Positions 9,271 to 19,059 of a DNA stretch of 62,161 bases are shown in pieces. A model generated the notes under the pieces. That model saw only the letters and a list, made by a program, of their open reading frames with translations. It did not search any database and was not told the DNA's origin. Numbering within the stretch: position 1 is the stretch's first letter; every line of letters starts with the position of its first letter. This DNA comes from Pseudomonadota bacterium. GTDB taxonomy: Bacteria; Pseudomonadota; Gammaproteobacteria; Burkholderiales; Burkholderiaceae_C. The stretch covers positions 1-62,161 of the forward strand of contig JAKAZQ010000013.1 of assembly GCA_021815805.1 (NCBI GenBank), written 5' to 3'. The translations under genes and the position numbers were made by a program.

Positions 9271-10071
9271 TCAGTAGTGGATGCTGCGCGGCGCGCCGCC
9301 ACCGGCGGCGATGACGTCGCCGTTGATCGCGCGCGAGCGCGGCGAGCACAGGAACACGACCACGTCGGCCACCTCGTGGGCATCGACCAGATGACCGATG
9401 GAATTGGCCGCGGCCATTTCCTGCTCGATCAGCGCCTCGGCCACGCCGCGCTGCCGTGCGCGCGCCGCCACCAGCGCCGCGGTGCGCTCGGTGCGGGTGA
9501 TGCCGGGATGCACCGCGCTGACCTGGATGCCGAAACCGCCGAGCTCGTCGGCGAGGTTCTTGGTCAGCGCCGCCACCGCGATGTTGCGGATGCTGCCCAC
9601 CGTGTTGCCGGTCTGGCGCGCCGCCAGTCCGCTGATGTTGACGATGCGCCCCCAGCCGCGTTCGCGCATGCCCGGCACCACCTCGCGCGCGCAGCGCAGG
9701 TAGCCCATGACCTTGGTGTCGATCTCCGCATGCAGGTATTCGGCGCGGATCTGCGCCAGTTGCGGCGGCGCGGCGTAGCCGGCGGGCTCGGCCGCGGCAT
9801 TCACCAGGATGTCGATGCCCCCGCCGAGCCGTTCCGCGGCCTGGCGCACGGCGTCGCGCACCTGTTCGTCGCTGGTCGTGTCGGCGCGCACGCCGACCAC
9901 GCGTGCGCCGAGCGCGCCGAGCTCGGACACCGCGTCACGCAGTGCCGCCTCGCCGCGCGCCAGCAACGCCACCTGCGCGCCCTCGGCGAGCAGGCCGCGC
10001 GCCACCGCCTTGCCGATACCGCGGCTGCCGCCGGTGACCAGCGCACGGCGGCGTGCGAGTTGCAGGTCCAT
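9271..10071 (-). CDS. SDR-family protein with degenerate active site, first gene of the operon
   Basis: 266-residue Rossmann protein: NAD(P)-binding TGGSRGIGKAVARGL at residue 14, the LVNAAAEP strand near 89 and the catalytic-Ser region GRIVNISGLAA near 146. In the position normally read Y-x-x-x-K it has G-S-I-R-N (VGSIRNIAVAALTKNLADE), so both catalytic Tyr and Lys are missing. The fold is certain. It either uses different chemistry (as some divergent SDRs do) or binds substrate without oxidoreduction. It leads the minus-strand operon that continues through AsnB, ligase, ACP, NadE-like, methyltransferase and GNAT-like genes. Confidence 0.88.
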   Translation of the reverse strand: MDLQLARRRALVTGGSRGIGKAVARGLLAEGAQVALLARGEAALRDAVSELGALGARVVGVRADTTSDEQVRDAVRQAAERLGGGIDILVNAAAEPAGYAAPPQLAQIRAEYLHAEIDTKVMGYLRCAREVVPGMRERGWGRIVNISGLAARQTGNTVGSIRNIAVAALTKNLADELGGFGIQVSAVHPGITRTERTAALVAARARQRGVAEALIEQEMAAANSIGHLVDAHEVADVVVFLCSPRSRAINGDVIAAGGGAPRSIHY

Positions 10072-10329
10072 CGCGTCCCCGGCCGCCGGCAGTCAGGCGA
10101 GCAGGCGGCCGTGCGGCACGCCCGGGCCCCGGCCGGCGACGGCCTGCGGCAGCCCCGACCAACGTCCGGGCGGCTTGCCGAGCCGTGCCACGACCTGCCC
10201 GGCGCGCGAGCCGCCACCATCCAATGCGGACAATGCCTGGGAACAAGGACTCATGGTCTGCCAACTCGTTGGTTTTATTGTCGGCGCAGATTGCTACGTG
10301 CCGAACGGATCTCCGGTTTTTAGCACAGT
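10072..10329. promoter_or_regulatory. Upstream region of the acyl/amide operon; no gene seen
   Basis: About 300 bases lie between the SDR start and the exporter stop, with no convincing gene. The stretch at about 10250-10325 is clearly less GC-rich than its surroundings and carries a perfect 12-base palindrome, CCAACTCGTTGG at 10261-10272, next to an AT-rich segment (ttttattg). This is where the promoter and a possible operator of the leftward operon should be. No clear -35/-10 pair could be assigned, so the regulatory role is inference. Confidence 0.35.
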
Positions 10330-10354
10330 CGACAGGGTCCACCAGGGCCTGTCG
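10330..10354 (-). terminator. Possible terminator hairpin after the EamA exporter
   Basis: Inverted repeat CGACAGG (10330-10336) / CCTGTCG (10348-10354) with an 11-base loop, 19 bases past the exporter stop. On the minus strand it is followed after a few bases by an AAAAA run rather than a T-run, so it may be only a weak or factor-assisted terminator. Confidence 0.3.
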
Positions 10355-10372
10355 CGGCGCCCCGGCATCCCA

Positions 10373-11263
10373 TCACGCCGCGGCCTCGCGACGCGCGCGC
10401 AGGCGCTGGCGCAGCGCCGGCCACTGGTTCAGGCCCAGACCGACCAGCACCAATGCGGCCGCGCCGAGCTTCCAGCTCTGCAGCGGCTCGTGCAGCACCA
10501 GGGTGGCGGCGAGCATGCCCGACACCGGCACCAGCAGCGTGAAAGGCGCGATCTGCGCCGCCGGGTAGCGGCGCATCAGCATGGCCCAGACGCCGAAGCC
10601 GAACAGCGTCGCCGGGTACGACTGGAATGCCACCACCAGCCACGACAGCGTGTCCATCGCGCGCAGCGCATGCCAGTCCGCGGCAGGGCCTTCGAGCAGC
10701 AGCGACAGCGCCAACAGCGGCGGCACGGCGACCAGGCTGCCCCAGCCGGCCAGCGCCACGGCGTGGGTCGGCCCCAGGCGCTTGGACAGCACGTTGGCGA
10801 CGGCCCACGACATGGCTCCGGCGATGAGCAGCACGAGACCCGCGAGCGACGTGCCCTGGTGCAGATTCCAGGCCACCAGCCCCATGCCGCCGAGCGCGAT
10901 GGCGCCGCCCAGCAATTGCACGGGACGCGCGCGCTCGTGCAGCACCAGCCAGGCCAGCGCGATGGTGAAAAAGGCCTGCAGTTGCATGACCAGCGACGCC
11001 AGCCCGGCGGACATGCCCAGCTTCAGGCTGGTCAGCAGCAGCCCGAACTGCACCGCGAATTGCGCCAGGCCCCAGCCCGCGACCTTGCGCCAGGGCGCGC
11101 TCGGCGGGCGCAGCAGCAGCACCAGCGGAAACGCCGCGAAGCCGAATCGCAGGGTGCAGAACATGAGGGGCGGGATGCCGCGCAGCCCGACCTTCATGAC
11201 CACGAAATTGCTGCCCCAGACAATCACCACGAGCAGCGCCAGCAGCAGGTCACGCAGGCGCAT
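10373..11263 (-). CDS. EamA/DMT-family transporter
   Basis: 296 residues with about ten hydrophobic segments and the duplicated EamA layout. The first repeat begins LLLALLVVIVWGSNFVVMKVG with the typical W-G-S/N-F; the second begins LVLLIAGAMSWAVANVLSKRLG. Drug/metabolite transporter superfamily, inner membrane, probably exporting an amino acid or small metabolite; substrate not predictable. Stands alone between the acyl/amide operon and xthA, transcribed leftward. Confidence 0.9.
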   Translation of the reverse strand: MRLRDLLLALLVVIVWGSNFVVMKVGLRGIPPLMFCTLRFGFAAFPLVLLLRPPSAPWRKVAGWGLAQFAVQFGLLLTSLKLGMSAGLASLVMQLQAFFTIALAWLVLHERARPVQLLGGAIALGGMGLVAWNLHQGTSLAGLVLLIAGAMSWAVANVLSKRLGPTHAVALAGWGSLVAVPPLLALSLLLEGPAADWHALRAMDTLSWLVVAFQSYPATLFGFGVWAMLMRRYPAAQIAPFTLLVPVSGMLAATLVLHEPLQSWKLGAAALVLVGLGLNQWPALRQRLRARREAAA

Positions 11264-11305
11264 GGCACCCCCGCGCGTGCGCCGCGTGCCGGCCCGATGT
11301 CGTGT

Positions 11306-12127
11306 TCATAGCGCCAGCTCGTAGTCGATGGACAGCGGCGCGTGGTCGGAAAAGCGCTGCGCCACGTAGATGCTCTCGCTGCCGCGGCGCGCCAGCCGCG
11401 CCACGCCCGGCGTGGCGAGGTGGTAATCGATGCGCCAGCCGACGTTGCGCGCGCGCGCCTGGCCGCGGTTGCTCCACCAGGTGTACTGGTCGGGCCGCGG
11501 ATTCAGCGCGCGGAACACGTCGACCCAGCCGAGGTCGTCCAGCACATGGCTCATCCAGGCGCGCTCCTCGGGCAGGAAGCCGCTGTTCTTCAGGTTGCCC
11601 TTCCAGTTCTTCAGGTCGATCTCCTTGTGCGCGATGTTCACGTCGCCGCACAGGATCACCTCTCCGGCCGCCTGCAGCTCGCGCATGTGCTGCTCGAACT
11701 CGTCGAGGAAGCGGTACTTCGCCTGCTGGCGCGGCTCGCTGCTGGAGCCGGACGGGAAGTACACCGAGACGATGGCAAGGCGCGTGCCGTCGCGCAAGCG
11801 GTAGCGCGCCTCGACATAGCGCCCCTCGGCGTCGAACTCGCGGCTGCCGAAACCCACGCGCAGTTCATCCGGCTCGTGGCGAAAGTACAGCGCCACGCCG
11901 CTGTAGCCCGCACGCTCGGCGTGGTGGAAGGCGCCGCGCAGGCCGCCGAGGCCGCGCAGCGCGTCCGTCAGGTCGCTCTGCGCCACGCGGATCTCCTGCA
12001 GGCACAGCCAGTCGGCCCGCGCTTCCCGCTCCAGCCACGCGCCGAGGCCCTTGCTGGCCGCGCTGCGCAGGCCGTTGGCGTTGAGGGAGGTGATGCGCAG
12101 GGCGCCTGCGGCGGCGGGCTCGGACAT
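11306..12127 (-). CDS. xthA: Exodeoxyribonuclease III
   Basis: 273-residue AP endonuclease/3' exonuclease of the EEP superfamily, acting in base-excision repair. Motifs: SLNANGLRSA at the N-terminus, CLQEIRVA (metal-binding Glu), GYSGVALYFRH, GDVNIAHKEIDLKNWKGN, then WRIDYHLATPG and SDHAPLSIDYEL with the catalytic Asp-His. The start at 12127 (MSEPAAAGALRITSLNANG) was chosen because the core begins only about 10 residues later; an in-frame extension to 12271 would add 48 unlikely residues and run into the region upstream of the divergent gene. Confidence 0.93.
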   Translation of the reverse strand: MSEPAAAGALRITSLNANGLRSAASKGLGAWLEREARADWLCLQEIRVAQSDLTDALRGLGGLRGAFHHAERAGYSGVALYFRHEPDELRVGFGSREFDAEGRYVEARYRLRDGTRLAIVSVYFPSGSSSEPRQQAKYRFLDEFEQHMRELQAAGEVILCGDVNIAHKEIDLKNWKGNLKNSGFLPEERAWMSHVLDDLGWVDVFRALNPRPDQYTWWSNRGQARARNVGWRIDYHLATPGVARLARRGSESIYVAQRFSDHAPLSIDYELAL

Positions 12128-12264
12128 GGCGTAGGCGATGAACTCTTGGATAGACTTGCGACATGCGGCGGCGTCATCGCCGGTTTGCGCACCCGTCCAT
12201 TGTGCTTGATGCGGGTGATGTACGCCGCGCCGGCGCAGGCCCGCAGTTCCCGGAGGATCCGTCG

Positions 12265-12927
12265 ATGCCAAGCCATGCCTTTCGCCCGCTGTCGCGCGCC
12301 GCGCTGTGGGCCGCCCTCGCCGGGTGCCTGCCGGCCGGCGCGCAGGCGGCGGTGTTCATCTGTCGCGATGCCCAGGGCGGCACCGTGACCACCGACCATC
12401 TCAGTTCCGCCTGCCTGCAGTACGGCGGCAGGGAGCTGAATCCGGACGGCAGCGTGCAGCGCGTGATCCTCACGCCGCGCCAGCAGCAGGAACAGCAGCA
12501 GCAGCAGCAGCGCCAGGATGCGCTGCGCGAGCGGACCCTTCGACGACAGCGCGAGCGACGCGCGCTGATCGCCCGCTACCCGAACGACGCCGTGCTGCAG
12601 GCGGCGCAAAGCAGCGACCTGCACAGCGTGCAGGCGCTGATCGACGCGGCCCAGGCCCGCCTGCAGGTGCTGCAGCGCGAGCACGCGCACCTCGCCGAGG
12701 ACGCGCAGTTCTATCCATCCGGAAACTACCCGGCGGACCTGCGCAGTCGCATGGACATGAACCGGCAGGAACGCCGGCAGGAGCTTGCGCTGGTCGCGTC
12801 CCAAAGGCAGCAGATGCAACGCATCCGCAAGCGCTACGCCGGCCTGCACGCGCGTCTGCGGGTGCTGTGGGCGCGGCGCGACGCCGCGGAGGCGGCCGCC
12901 GGCGTGGCCGACCCGGCGACCCGCTGA
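12265..12927 (+). CDS. Exported coiled-coil protein, DUF4124-like N-terminus
   Basis: 220 residues. A signal peptide ends around ...PAGAQAA-VFICRD. The first mature segment (VFICRDAQGGTVTTDH) looks like a degenerate DUF4124 domain. A Gln-rich stretch (about residues 72-82) and a long charged helical region follow, probably a coiled coil in the periplasm. ATG at 12265 is preceded by a GGAGGA ribosome site about six bases upstream. Divergent from xthA, convergent with gatB. No specific function can be assigned. Confidence 0.75.
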   Translation: MPSHAFRPLSRAALWAALAGCLPAGAQAAVFICRDAQGGTVTTDHLSSACLQYGGRELNPDGSVQRVILTPRQQQEQQQQQQRQDALRERTLRRQRERRALIARYPNDAVLQAAQSSDLHSVQALIDAAQARLQVLQREHAHLAEDAQFYPSGNYPADLRSRMDMNRQERRQELALVASQRQQMQRIRKRYAGLHARLRVLWARRDAAEAAAGVADPATR

Positions 12928-12945
12928 CGCGCGCGCCCGGCCGGC

Positions 12946-14400
12946 TCAGGCTCCGATCGCCGCGCGCAGGGCCTCGCCGACCTGCTGCGGGTTGGCGCGC
13001 CCGCCGGTGGCCTTCATGACCTGCCCGACCAGCGCGTTCAGCGCCTTGGCCTTGCCGGCGCGGTATTCCTCGACATTCTTCGGATTCGCCGCGAGCACCG
13101 CGGCCACCGCGTCGGCGATCGCCGCGCCGTCCTGGATCTGGCGCAGGCCGCGCCGGTCGATGATCGCATCGACATCGCGCTCGCCGTCCCACAGCGCCGC
13201 GAACACCTCGCGCGCGGTCTTGCCCGACAGCGTGCCGTCGGCCTGGCGCGCCACCAGGCGCGCCAGCTCCGCCGCCGGCAGCGGGCATTCGGTCATGTCG
13301 AGCTCGGCGCGGTTGAGCGCCGCCGCCAGCTCCCCCATGATCCAGTTCGCCGCCGGCTTGGCCTGCGCGCCGGCCGCCACGCAGGCCTCGAAGTACGCGG
13401 CGTGGGCGCGGCTTTGCGTCAGGTAGGCGGCATCCGCCGCCGGCAGCGCGTGCTCGCGCACCAGGCGTTCGGCCATCTGCGAGGGCAGTTCGGGAAGTTG
13501 CGCGCGCACCCGTTGCACCCACGCCGGATCGATGAGCAGCGGCGGCAGGTCGGGATCGGGGAAGTAGCGGTAGTCGTGCGAATCCTCCTTGGTGCGCATC
13601 GTGCGCGTCACGCCGCGCTCGGGATCGAACAGCCGGGTCTCCTGGCGCACCGAGCCGCCATCCTCGATGAGCTCGATCTGGCGCCGCGCCTCGTACTCGA
13701 TGGCGCGCTCGAGAAAACGGAAGCTGTTGAGGTTCTTGATCTCGCAGCGCGTGCCCAGCGCCGCGCCGGGGCGGCGGACCGACACGTTGGCGTCGCAGCG
13801 GAACGAACCTTCCTGCAGGTTGCCGTCGCAGATGTCCAGCCAGACCACCAGCGCGTGCAGCGCGCGCGCATAGGCGGCCGCCTCGGCAGGGCTGCGCAGC
13901 ACCGGCTCGCTGACGATCTCGAGCAGCGGCGTGCCGGCGCGGTTGAGATCGATGCCGGTGGCATCGTGCCCGCCCCAGTCGATGCCGTGCACCGACTTGC
14001 CGGCGTCCTCCTCGAGGTGGGCGCGCGTCAGCTGCACGCTGCACGACCGGCCGTCGAACACGTACGGCACCTGCCCGCCCTGCACCACCGGCAGTTCGAA
14101 CTGGCTGATCTGGTAGCCCTTGGGAAGATCGGGATAAAAGTAGTTCTTGCGCGCGAACACCGACAGCGGCGCCACCGTGGCGCCGATGGCCAGGCCGAAC
14201 CGCACGGCGCGCTCGACGGCGCCGCGATTCGCCACCGGCAGCGTGCCGGGCAGCGCCAGGTCGACCTCGCTGGCCAGCGCGTTGGGCGCGAAGCCGAAGC
14301 GGTTGGGGGCGTCCGAGAACATCTTGGACGCGGTGGACAGCTGGACGTGGGTTTCCAGGCCGATGACGACCTCCCAGTCGTCGATGGCGCGTGAGGACAT
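12946..14400 (-). CDS. gatB: Aspartyl/glutamyl-tRNA amidotransferase subunit B
   Basis: 484 residues, normal length for GatB. Begins with [20 protein letters not shown], the family signature. Contains [24 protein letters not shown] (kinase/Mg site region), [14 protein letters not shown] and the RCDANVS motif. The C-terminal YqeY-like helical domain ends [19 protein letters not shown]. Phosphorylates and amidates misacylated Asp/Glu-tRNA using ammonia from GatA. Last gene of gatCAB, 46 bases downstream of gatA. Confidence 0.97.
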   Translation of the reverse strand: MSSRAIDDWEVVIGLETHVQLSTASKMFSDAPNRFGFAPNALASEVDLALPGTLPVANRGAVERAVRFGLAIGATVAPLSVFARKNYFYPDLPKGYQISQFELPVVQGGQVPYVFDGRSCSVQLTRAHLEEDAGKSVHGIDWGGHDATGIDLNRAGTPLLEIVSEPVLRSPAEAAAYARALHALVVWLDICDGNLQEGSFRCDANVSVRRPGAALGTRCEIKNLNSFRFLERAIEYEARRQIELIEDGGSVRQETRLFDPERGVTRTMRTKEDSHDYRYFPDPDLPPLLIDPAWVQRVRAQLPELPSQMAERLVREHALPAADAAYLTQSRAHAAYFEACVAAGAQAKPAANWIMGELAAALNRAELDMTECPLPAAELARLVARQADGTLSGKTAREVFAALWDGERDVDAIIDRRGLRQIQDGAAIADAVAAVLAANPKNVEEYRAGKAKALNALVGQVMKATGGRANPQQVGEALRAAIGA

Positions 14401-14446
14401 GTGCGGACTCGCTCGGAAGTGGGGTCGGCTGGGCGGGGCGCGCGGC

Positions 14447-15934
14447 TCAGTTCGCCGGCGCGCGCTGGTGCCAGTCGGTGACGCGCTGGAACTGGTGCGC
14501 CGCGTGCAGCAGGCGCGCCTCGCCGAAATGCGGCGCCACGAGCTGCAGGCCGACCGGGCGCGCGGCGTGCGCGCCGCGTCCGAAGCCGGCGGGCAGGCTC
14601 ATCGCAGGCAGCCCGGCAAGACTCGCCGGCAGCGTGTGCACGTCGGCCAGGTAGTTGGACACCGGGTCGGCCTTGGCACCGCGATCCCAGGCCACCGTCG
14701 GCGCCACCGGGCCGGCGATCAGGTCGCAGCTGGCGAAGGCACGCAGGAAATCCTCGGCGATCAGGCGGCGGATCTTCTGCGCCTGCAGGTAGTAGGCGTC
14801 GTAGTAGCCGTGGGACAGCACGTAGGTGCCGATCAGGATGCGGCGCTTGACCTCCGGCCCGAAACCCTCGGCGCGGCTGTTCGCGTACATCTCGGCGAGA
14901 TCCCGGTACTGCTGCGCGCGATGTCCGTAGCGCACGCCGTCGAAACGCGACAGGTTGCTCGAGGCCTCCGCCGGCGCCAGGATGTAGTAGGCGGCCACCG
15001 ACAGTTCGCTGCGCGGCAGATCGATGTCGACGAGTTCGGCGCCCAGGCCCTGCAGCCGCGCCAGCGCCTCGCGCACCGCCTGCGCGACCTCGTCGGCGAG
15101 GCCGTGCGCGAACCATTCGCGCGGCAGGCCGATGCGCAGGCCGGCGAGCGGACGCCGCGCGTCGGCGCCTTCGCGCGGCGCGTCCAGCGCGCCGGAGTAG
15201 TCCTGCGCCGGGTGCTCGACACTGGTGGCGTCGCGCGCATCGAAGCCGCCCATCGCCCCCAGCAGCAGCGCGCAGTCCCAGGCGCTGCGCGCCATCACGC
15301 CGGCCTGGTCGAGGCTGGAAGCGTAGGCGATCATGCCGAAGCGCGAACACAGGCCGTAGGTCGGCTTGATGCCGGTGATGCCGCACATCGCCGCCGGCTG
15401 CCGGATGGAGCCGCCGGTATCGGTGCCGGTGGCGGCCGGCACCAGGCGCGCCGCGACCGCGGCCGCCGAGCCTCCCGACGAACCTCCCGCGATGGCCGCG
15501 GCGTCCCAGGGATTGCGCACCGCGCCGAAGGCCGAATTCTCGTTCGCCGAGCCCATCGCGAATTCGTCCATGTTGGTCTTGCCCAGGCACACCGCGCCGG
15601 CGTCGCGCAGCCGCGCGACCACCGTGGCGTCGAACGGGCTGCGATAGCCGGCCAGCATGCGCGAGCCGGCCGTCGAAGGCATGTCGCGGGTCACGAACAC
15701 GTCCTTGTGCGCCAGCGGCAGGCCGAGCAGCGCGGACTGCGCGCCCTGCGCGCGCGCGGCGTCGGCGGCGCGCGCGGCCTGCAGCGCGACGTCGGCGTCG
15801 ACATGCACGAAGGCGTTCAGCGCCTCGTGCTGCGCGATGCGCCGCAGGTGCTCCTGCACCAATTCCGCGCTGGACACGCGGCGCGCGCGCAAGGCCTCGA
15901 GCTGCGCGCGTGCATCCTGTTCGACCAGGCTCAT
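14447..15934 (-). CDS. gatA: Aspartyl/glutamyl-tRNA amidotransferase subunit A
   Basis: 495-residue amidase-signature protein that releases ammonia from glutamine. The Ser-cisSer-Lys triad is visible: Lys in [10 protein letters not shown] near residue 76, and the Ser pair in [14 protein letters not shown] near 152-156 with the [14 protein letters not shown] block at about 170-182. The ATG at 15934 overlaps the gatC stop by ATGA. Confidence 0.97.
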   Translation of the reverse strand: MSLVEQDARAQLEALRARRVSSAELVQEHLRRIAQHEALNAFVHVDADVALQAARAADAARAQGAQSALLGLPLAHKDVFVTRDMPSTAGSRMLAGYRSPFDATVVARLRDAGAVCLGKTNMDEFAMGSANENSAFGAVRNPWDAAAIAGGSSGGSAAAVAARLVPAATGTDTGGSIRQPAAMCGITGIKPTYGLCSRFGMIAYASSLDQAGVMARSAWDCALLLGAMGGFDARDATSVEHPAQDYSGALDAPREGADARRPLAGLRIGLPREWFAHGLADEVAQAVREALARLQGLGAELVDIDLPRSELSVAAYYILAPAEASSNLSRFDGVRYGHRAQQYRDLAEMYANSRAEGFGPEVKRRILIGTYVLSHGYYDAYYLQAQKIRRLIAEDFLRAFASCDLIAGPVAPTVAWDRGAKADPVSNYLADVHTLPASLAGLPAMSLPAGFGRGAHAARPVGLQLVAPHFGEARLLHAAHQFQRVTDWHQRAPAN

Positions 15935-16233
15935 TCGACGACCCTCGGCACGATGAACAGCCCGTCCTGCGCGGCCGGCGCGTTGCGCAGCGCGGCATCG
16001 CGCAGCGCCGGCTCCCGCGCGGCGTCGTCACGCAGGCGCAGCGGCATGTCGCGCAGCACGGCCAGCGGATGGGCCAGCGGCTCCACGCCGGTGGTGTCGA
16101 CGCCGCGCATCGGCTCCACGACCTCGGTGAAAAAGGCGTTGATCTGGTCGAGCATCGCGGCCTGCTCGGCCGCATCCAGGCGCAGCCGCGCCAGGTTGGC
16201 GATGCGTTGGATATCGCTGGGTTGCAGGGGCAT
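15931..16233 (-). CDS. gatC: Aspartyl/glutamyl-tRNA amidotransferase subunit C
   Basis: 100-residue GatC, typical length. [18 protein letters not shown] at the N-terminus and the conserved [19 protein letters not shown] belt that wraps GatA and GatB. First gene of gatCAB; divergent from mreB across a 285-base intergenic region, a gene order common in Burkholderiales. Confidence 0.95.
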   Translation of the reverse strand: MPLQPSDIQRIANLARLRLDAAEQAAMLDQINAFFTEVVEPMRGVDTTGVEPLAHPLAVLRDMPLRLRDDAAREPALRDAALRNAPAAQDGLFIVPRVVE

Positions 16234-16434
16234 GACCGGGGCGGGCTTGCGGGCCCATCCAGAGATGTTGGAAATGGGAATGAGAATCAGCTGGCACGGC
16301 GCGAACGGCAGGCGTCGGCACACGCCGAACCTGCCGGCACCGCGTTCGCGGCTCGCTCCGGCGCGCAGGCCACGCGGGGCAAGCCGGGCCGAGCGCCGGG
16401 CAAGCACTCCATTGTAAGGCGCGCCATCCGGTAA

Positions 16435-17562
<1,128 letters not shown>

Positions 17563-17610
17563 TCCGCGCCGCCGCGCCTGTCGGGCGTTGCGGCACGGGC
17601 CTGTTCATCC

Positions 17611-18501
17611 ATGGCTTTCGCAACCCTCGAGCGCTCGCCGCCGCCGTTTTTTCGCCAGGGCCCTTCGGCCGCTGTGCGTCTGGCGTTCTTCGCCGCGCTC
17701 TCCCTGCTGCTGATGGCCCTCGACGCCCGCTGGCACTTGCTGGGCCCGCTGCGCCAGGGTCTCGATCTGGCGCTCGCGCCAGTGACCCAGGCGGCGCGCG
17801 CGCCGCTGCTCGCCTGGGATGCCGCGGCCGGGCGCTTCGAGTCGGTGGCGCGCGCGCGCAGCGAACTCGCGCAGCAGCAGCGCCTGAATCTGCGCCTGTC
17901 GCTGCAGGCGCAGCGCGCCGCCGACCTGCAGCGCCAGAACGCGACCCTGCGTGCCCTGCTCGCGCTGCGCGCGAGCGTGCCGGTGCACGCCACGGCGGCG
18001 CAGATCACCGCGCAGGCGCGCGACCCGTTCTCGCGCAAGCTGCTGCTCGACAAGGGGCGCGCCGGCGGCATCGTGGCGGGCGCCCCGGTGATCGACGGTC
18101 GCGGCCTGCTCGGCCAGGTCACGCTGGTGGCGCCACTGGGCGCGCAGGTGACCCTGATCACCGATCGGGATTCCTCGGTGCCGGTCGAGGTGGCGCGCAA
18201 CCGGGTACGCGGGGTGCTCGTCGGCGATGCCGGCTCGACGCCGGGCAGCCTGCAACTGCAGTGGCAGGCCAATGACAGCGATCTGCGCGTGGGCGACATC
18301 CTGGTGACCAGCGGCCTCGGCAGCGTGTACCCGCCGGGCCTCGCGGTGGCGCGCATCACGCGCGTGACGCGCCAGCCGGATTCGCCCTTCGCCCGCGTGC
18401 TGTGCGCGCCGCTGGCGCAGGTCGACAACGGGCGCTACGTGCTGGTGCTGACGCCGCAGCACCCCCTCGCGCCGGCACCCGTGGCGCGGAGGCGCAAATG
18501 A
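17611..18501 (+). CDS. mreC: Rod shape-determining protein MreC
   Basis: 296 residues: cytoplasmic N-terminus, one membrane helix (about residues 22-36), a coiled coil (ARSELAQQQRLNLRLSLQAQ region) and the beta-rich periplasmic domain starting QITAQARDPFSRKLLLDKG, with GVLVGDAGSTPG and DILVTSGLGSVYPPG motifs typical of MreC. Scaffold of the elongasome between MreB and PBP2. 48 bases after mreB, and overlapping mreD by ATGA. Confidence 0.95.
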   Translation: MAFATLERSPPPFFRQGPSAAVRLAFFAALSLLLMALDARWHLLGPLRQGLDLALAPVTQAARAPLLAWDAAAGRFESVARARSELAQQQRLNLRLSLQAQRAADLQRQNATLRALLALRASVPVHATAAQITAQARDPFSRKLLLDKGRAGGIVAGAPVIDGRGLLGQVTLVAPLGAQVTLITDRDSSVPVEVARNRVRGVLVGDAGSTPGSLQLQWQANDSDLRVGDILVTSGLGSVYPPGLAVARITRVTRQPDSPFARVLCAPLAQVDNGRYVLVLTPQHPLAPAPVARRRK

Positions 18502-19055
18502 GACTGCGCGCCACGTCGCACGCGGCCGCGGCGAACGATGCGCCGTCCCGCGGGGAAGTGCTGCTGCTGGCGGTGCGCCCGTGGTTCATCTGGTTGACGC
18601 TGTGCGTCGCGCTGCTGCTCGAGTGCCTGCCGCTCGGGCGGCGGCCCTGGCTGCCCGATGTGCTGGCCATGACCCTGGTGTTCTGGAGCGTGCACCAGCC
18701 GCGGCGCGTGGGCATCGGGGCCTGCTTCCTGTTCGGGCTGCTGGTCGACGCGCAACACGCGGCATTGCTGGGTGAACATGCCTTGGCCTACAGTTTGCTC
18801 GGGTTCTTCGCCGTGATGCTGCACAGGCGCCTGCTGTGGTTCGCACTTGCGCAGCAGGCGCTGCAGATCCTTCCGCTGTTTGCCGCGGCGCGCCTGGTGG
18901 AGTTCCTGGTGGCGATGATGGCCGGCGGCTCGCCGCCCGGATGGGGATACATCGCCGCCCCGCTGATACAGGCCGCATTGTGGCCGTTGCTGAGCTGGCT
19001 GCTGCTGGCGCCGCAGCGCCGCGCCCCGGAGCCGGACCGGAACCGTCCGCTGTAA
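18498..19055 (+). CDS. mreD: Rod shape-determining protein MreD
   Basis: 185-residue inner-membrane protein with about five hydrophobic segments, starting near FIWLTLCVALLLECLPLG. It has the LPDVLAMTLVFWSVHQPRRVG motif and the FGLLVDAQHAALLGEHALAY motif that define MreD. Overlaps the mreC stop (ATGA) and precedes mrdA by four bases. Confidence 0.93.
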   Translation: MRLRATSHAAAANDAPSRGEVLLLAVRPWFIWLTLCVALLLECLPLGRRPWLPDVLAMTLVFWSVHQPRRVGIGACFLFGLLVDAQHAALLGEHALAYSLLGFFAVMLHRRLLWFALAQQALQILPLFAAARLVEFLVAMMAGGSPPGWGYIAAPLIQAALWPLLSWLLLAPQRRAPEPDRNRPL

Positions 19056-19059
19056 TTCC

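Noticed and set aside
10254-10322. Small open frame of 23 codons (begins MVCQLVGFIVGAD)
   Set aside because: Too short, no ribosome site and no recognisable family; more likely part of the upstream regulatory region.
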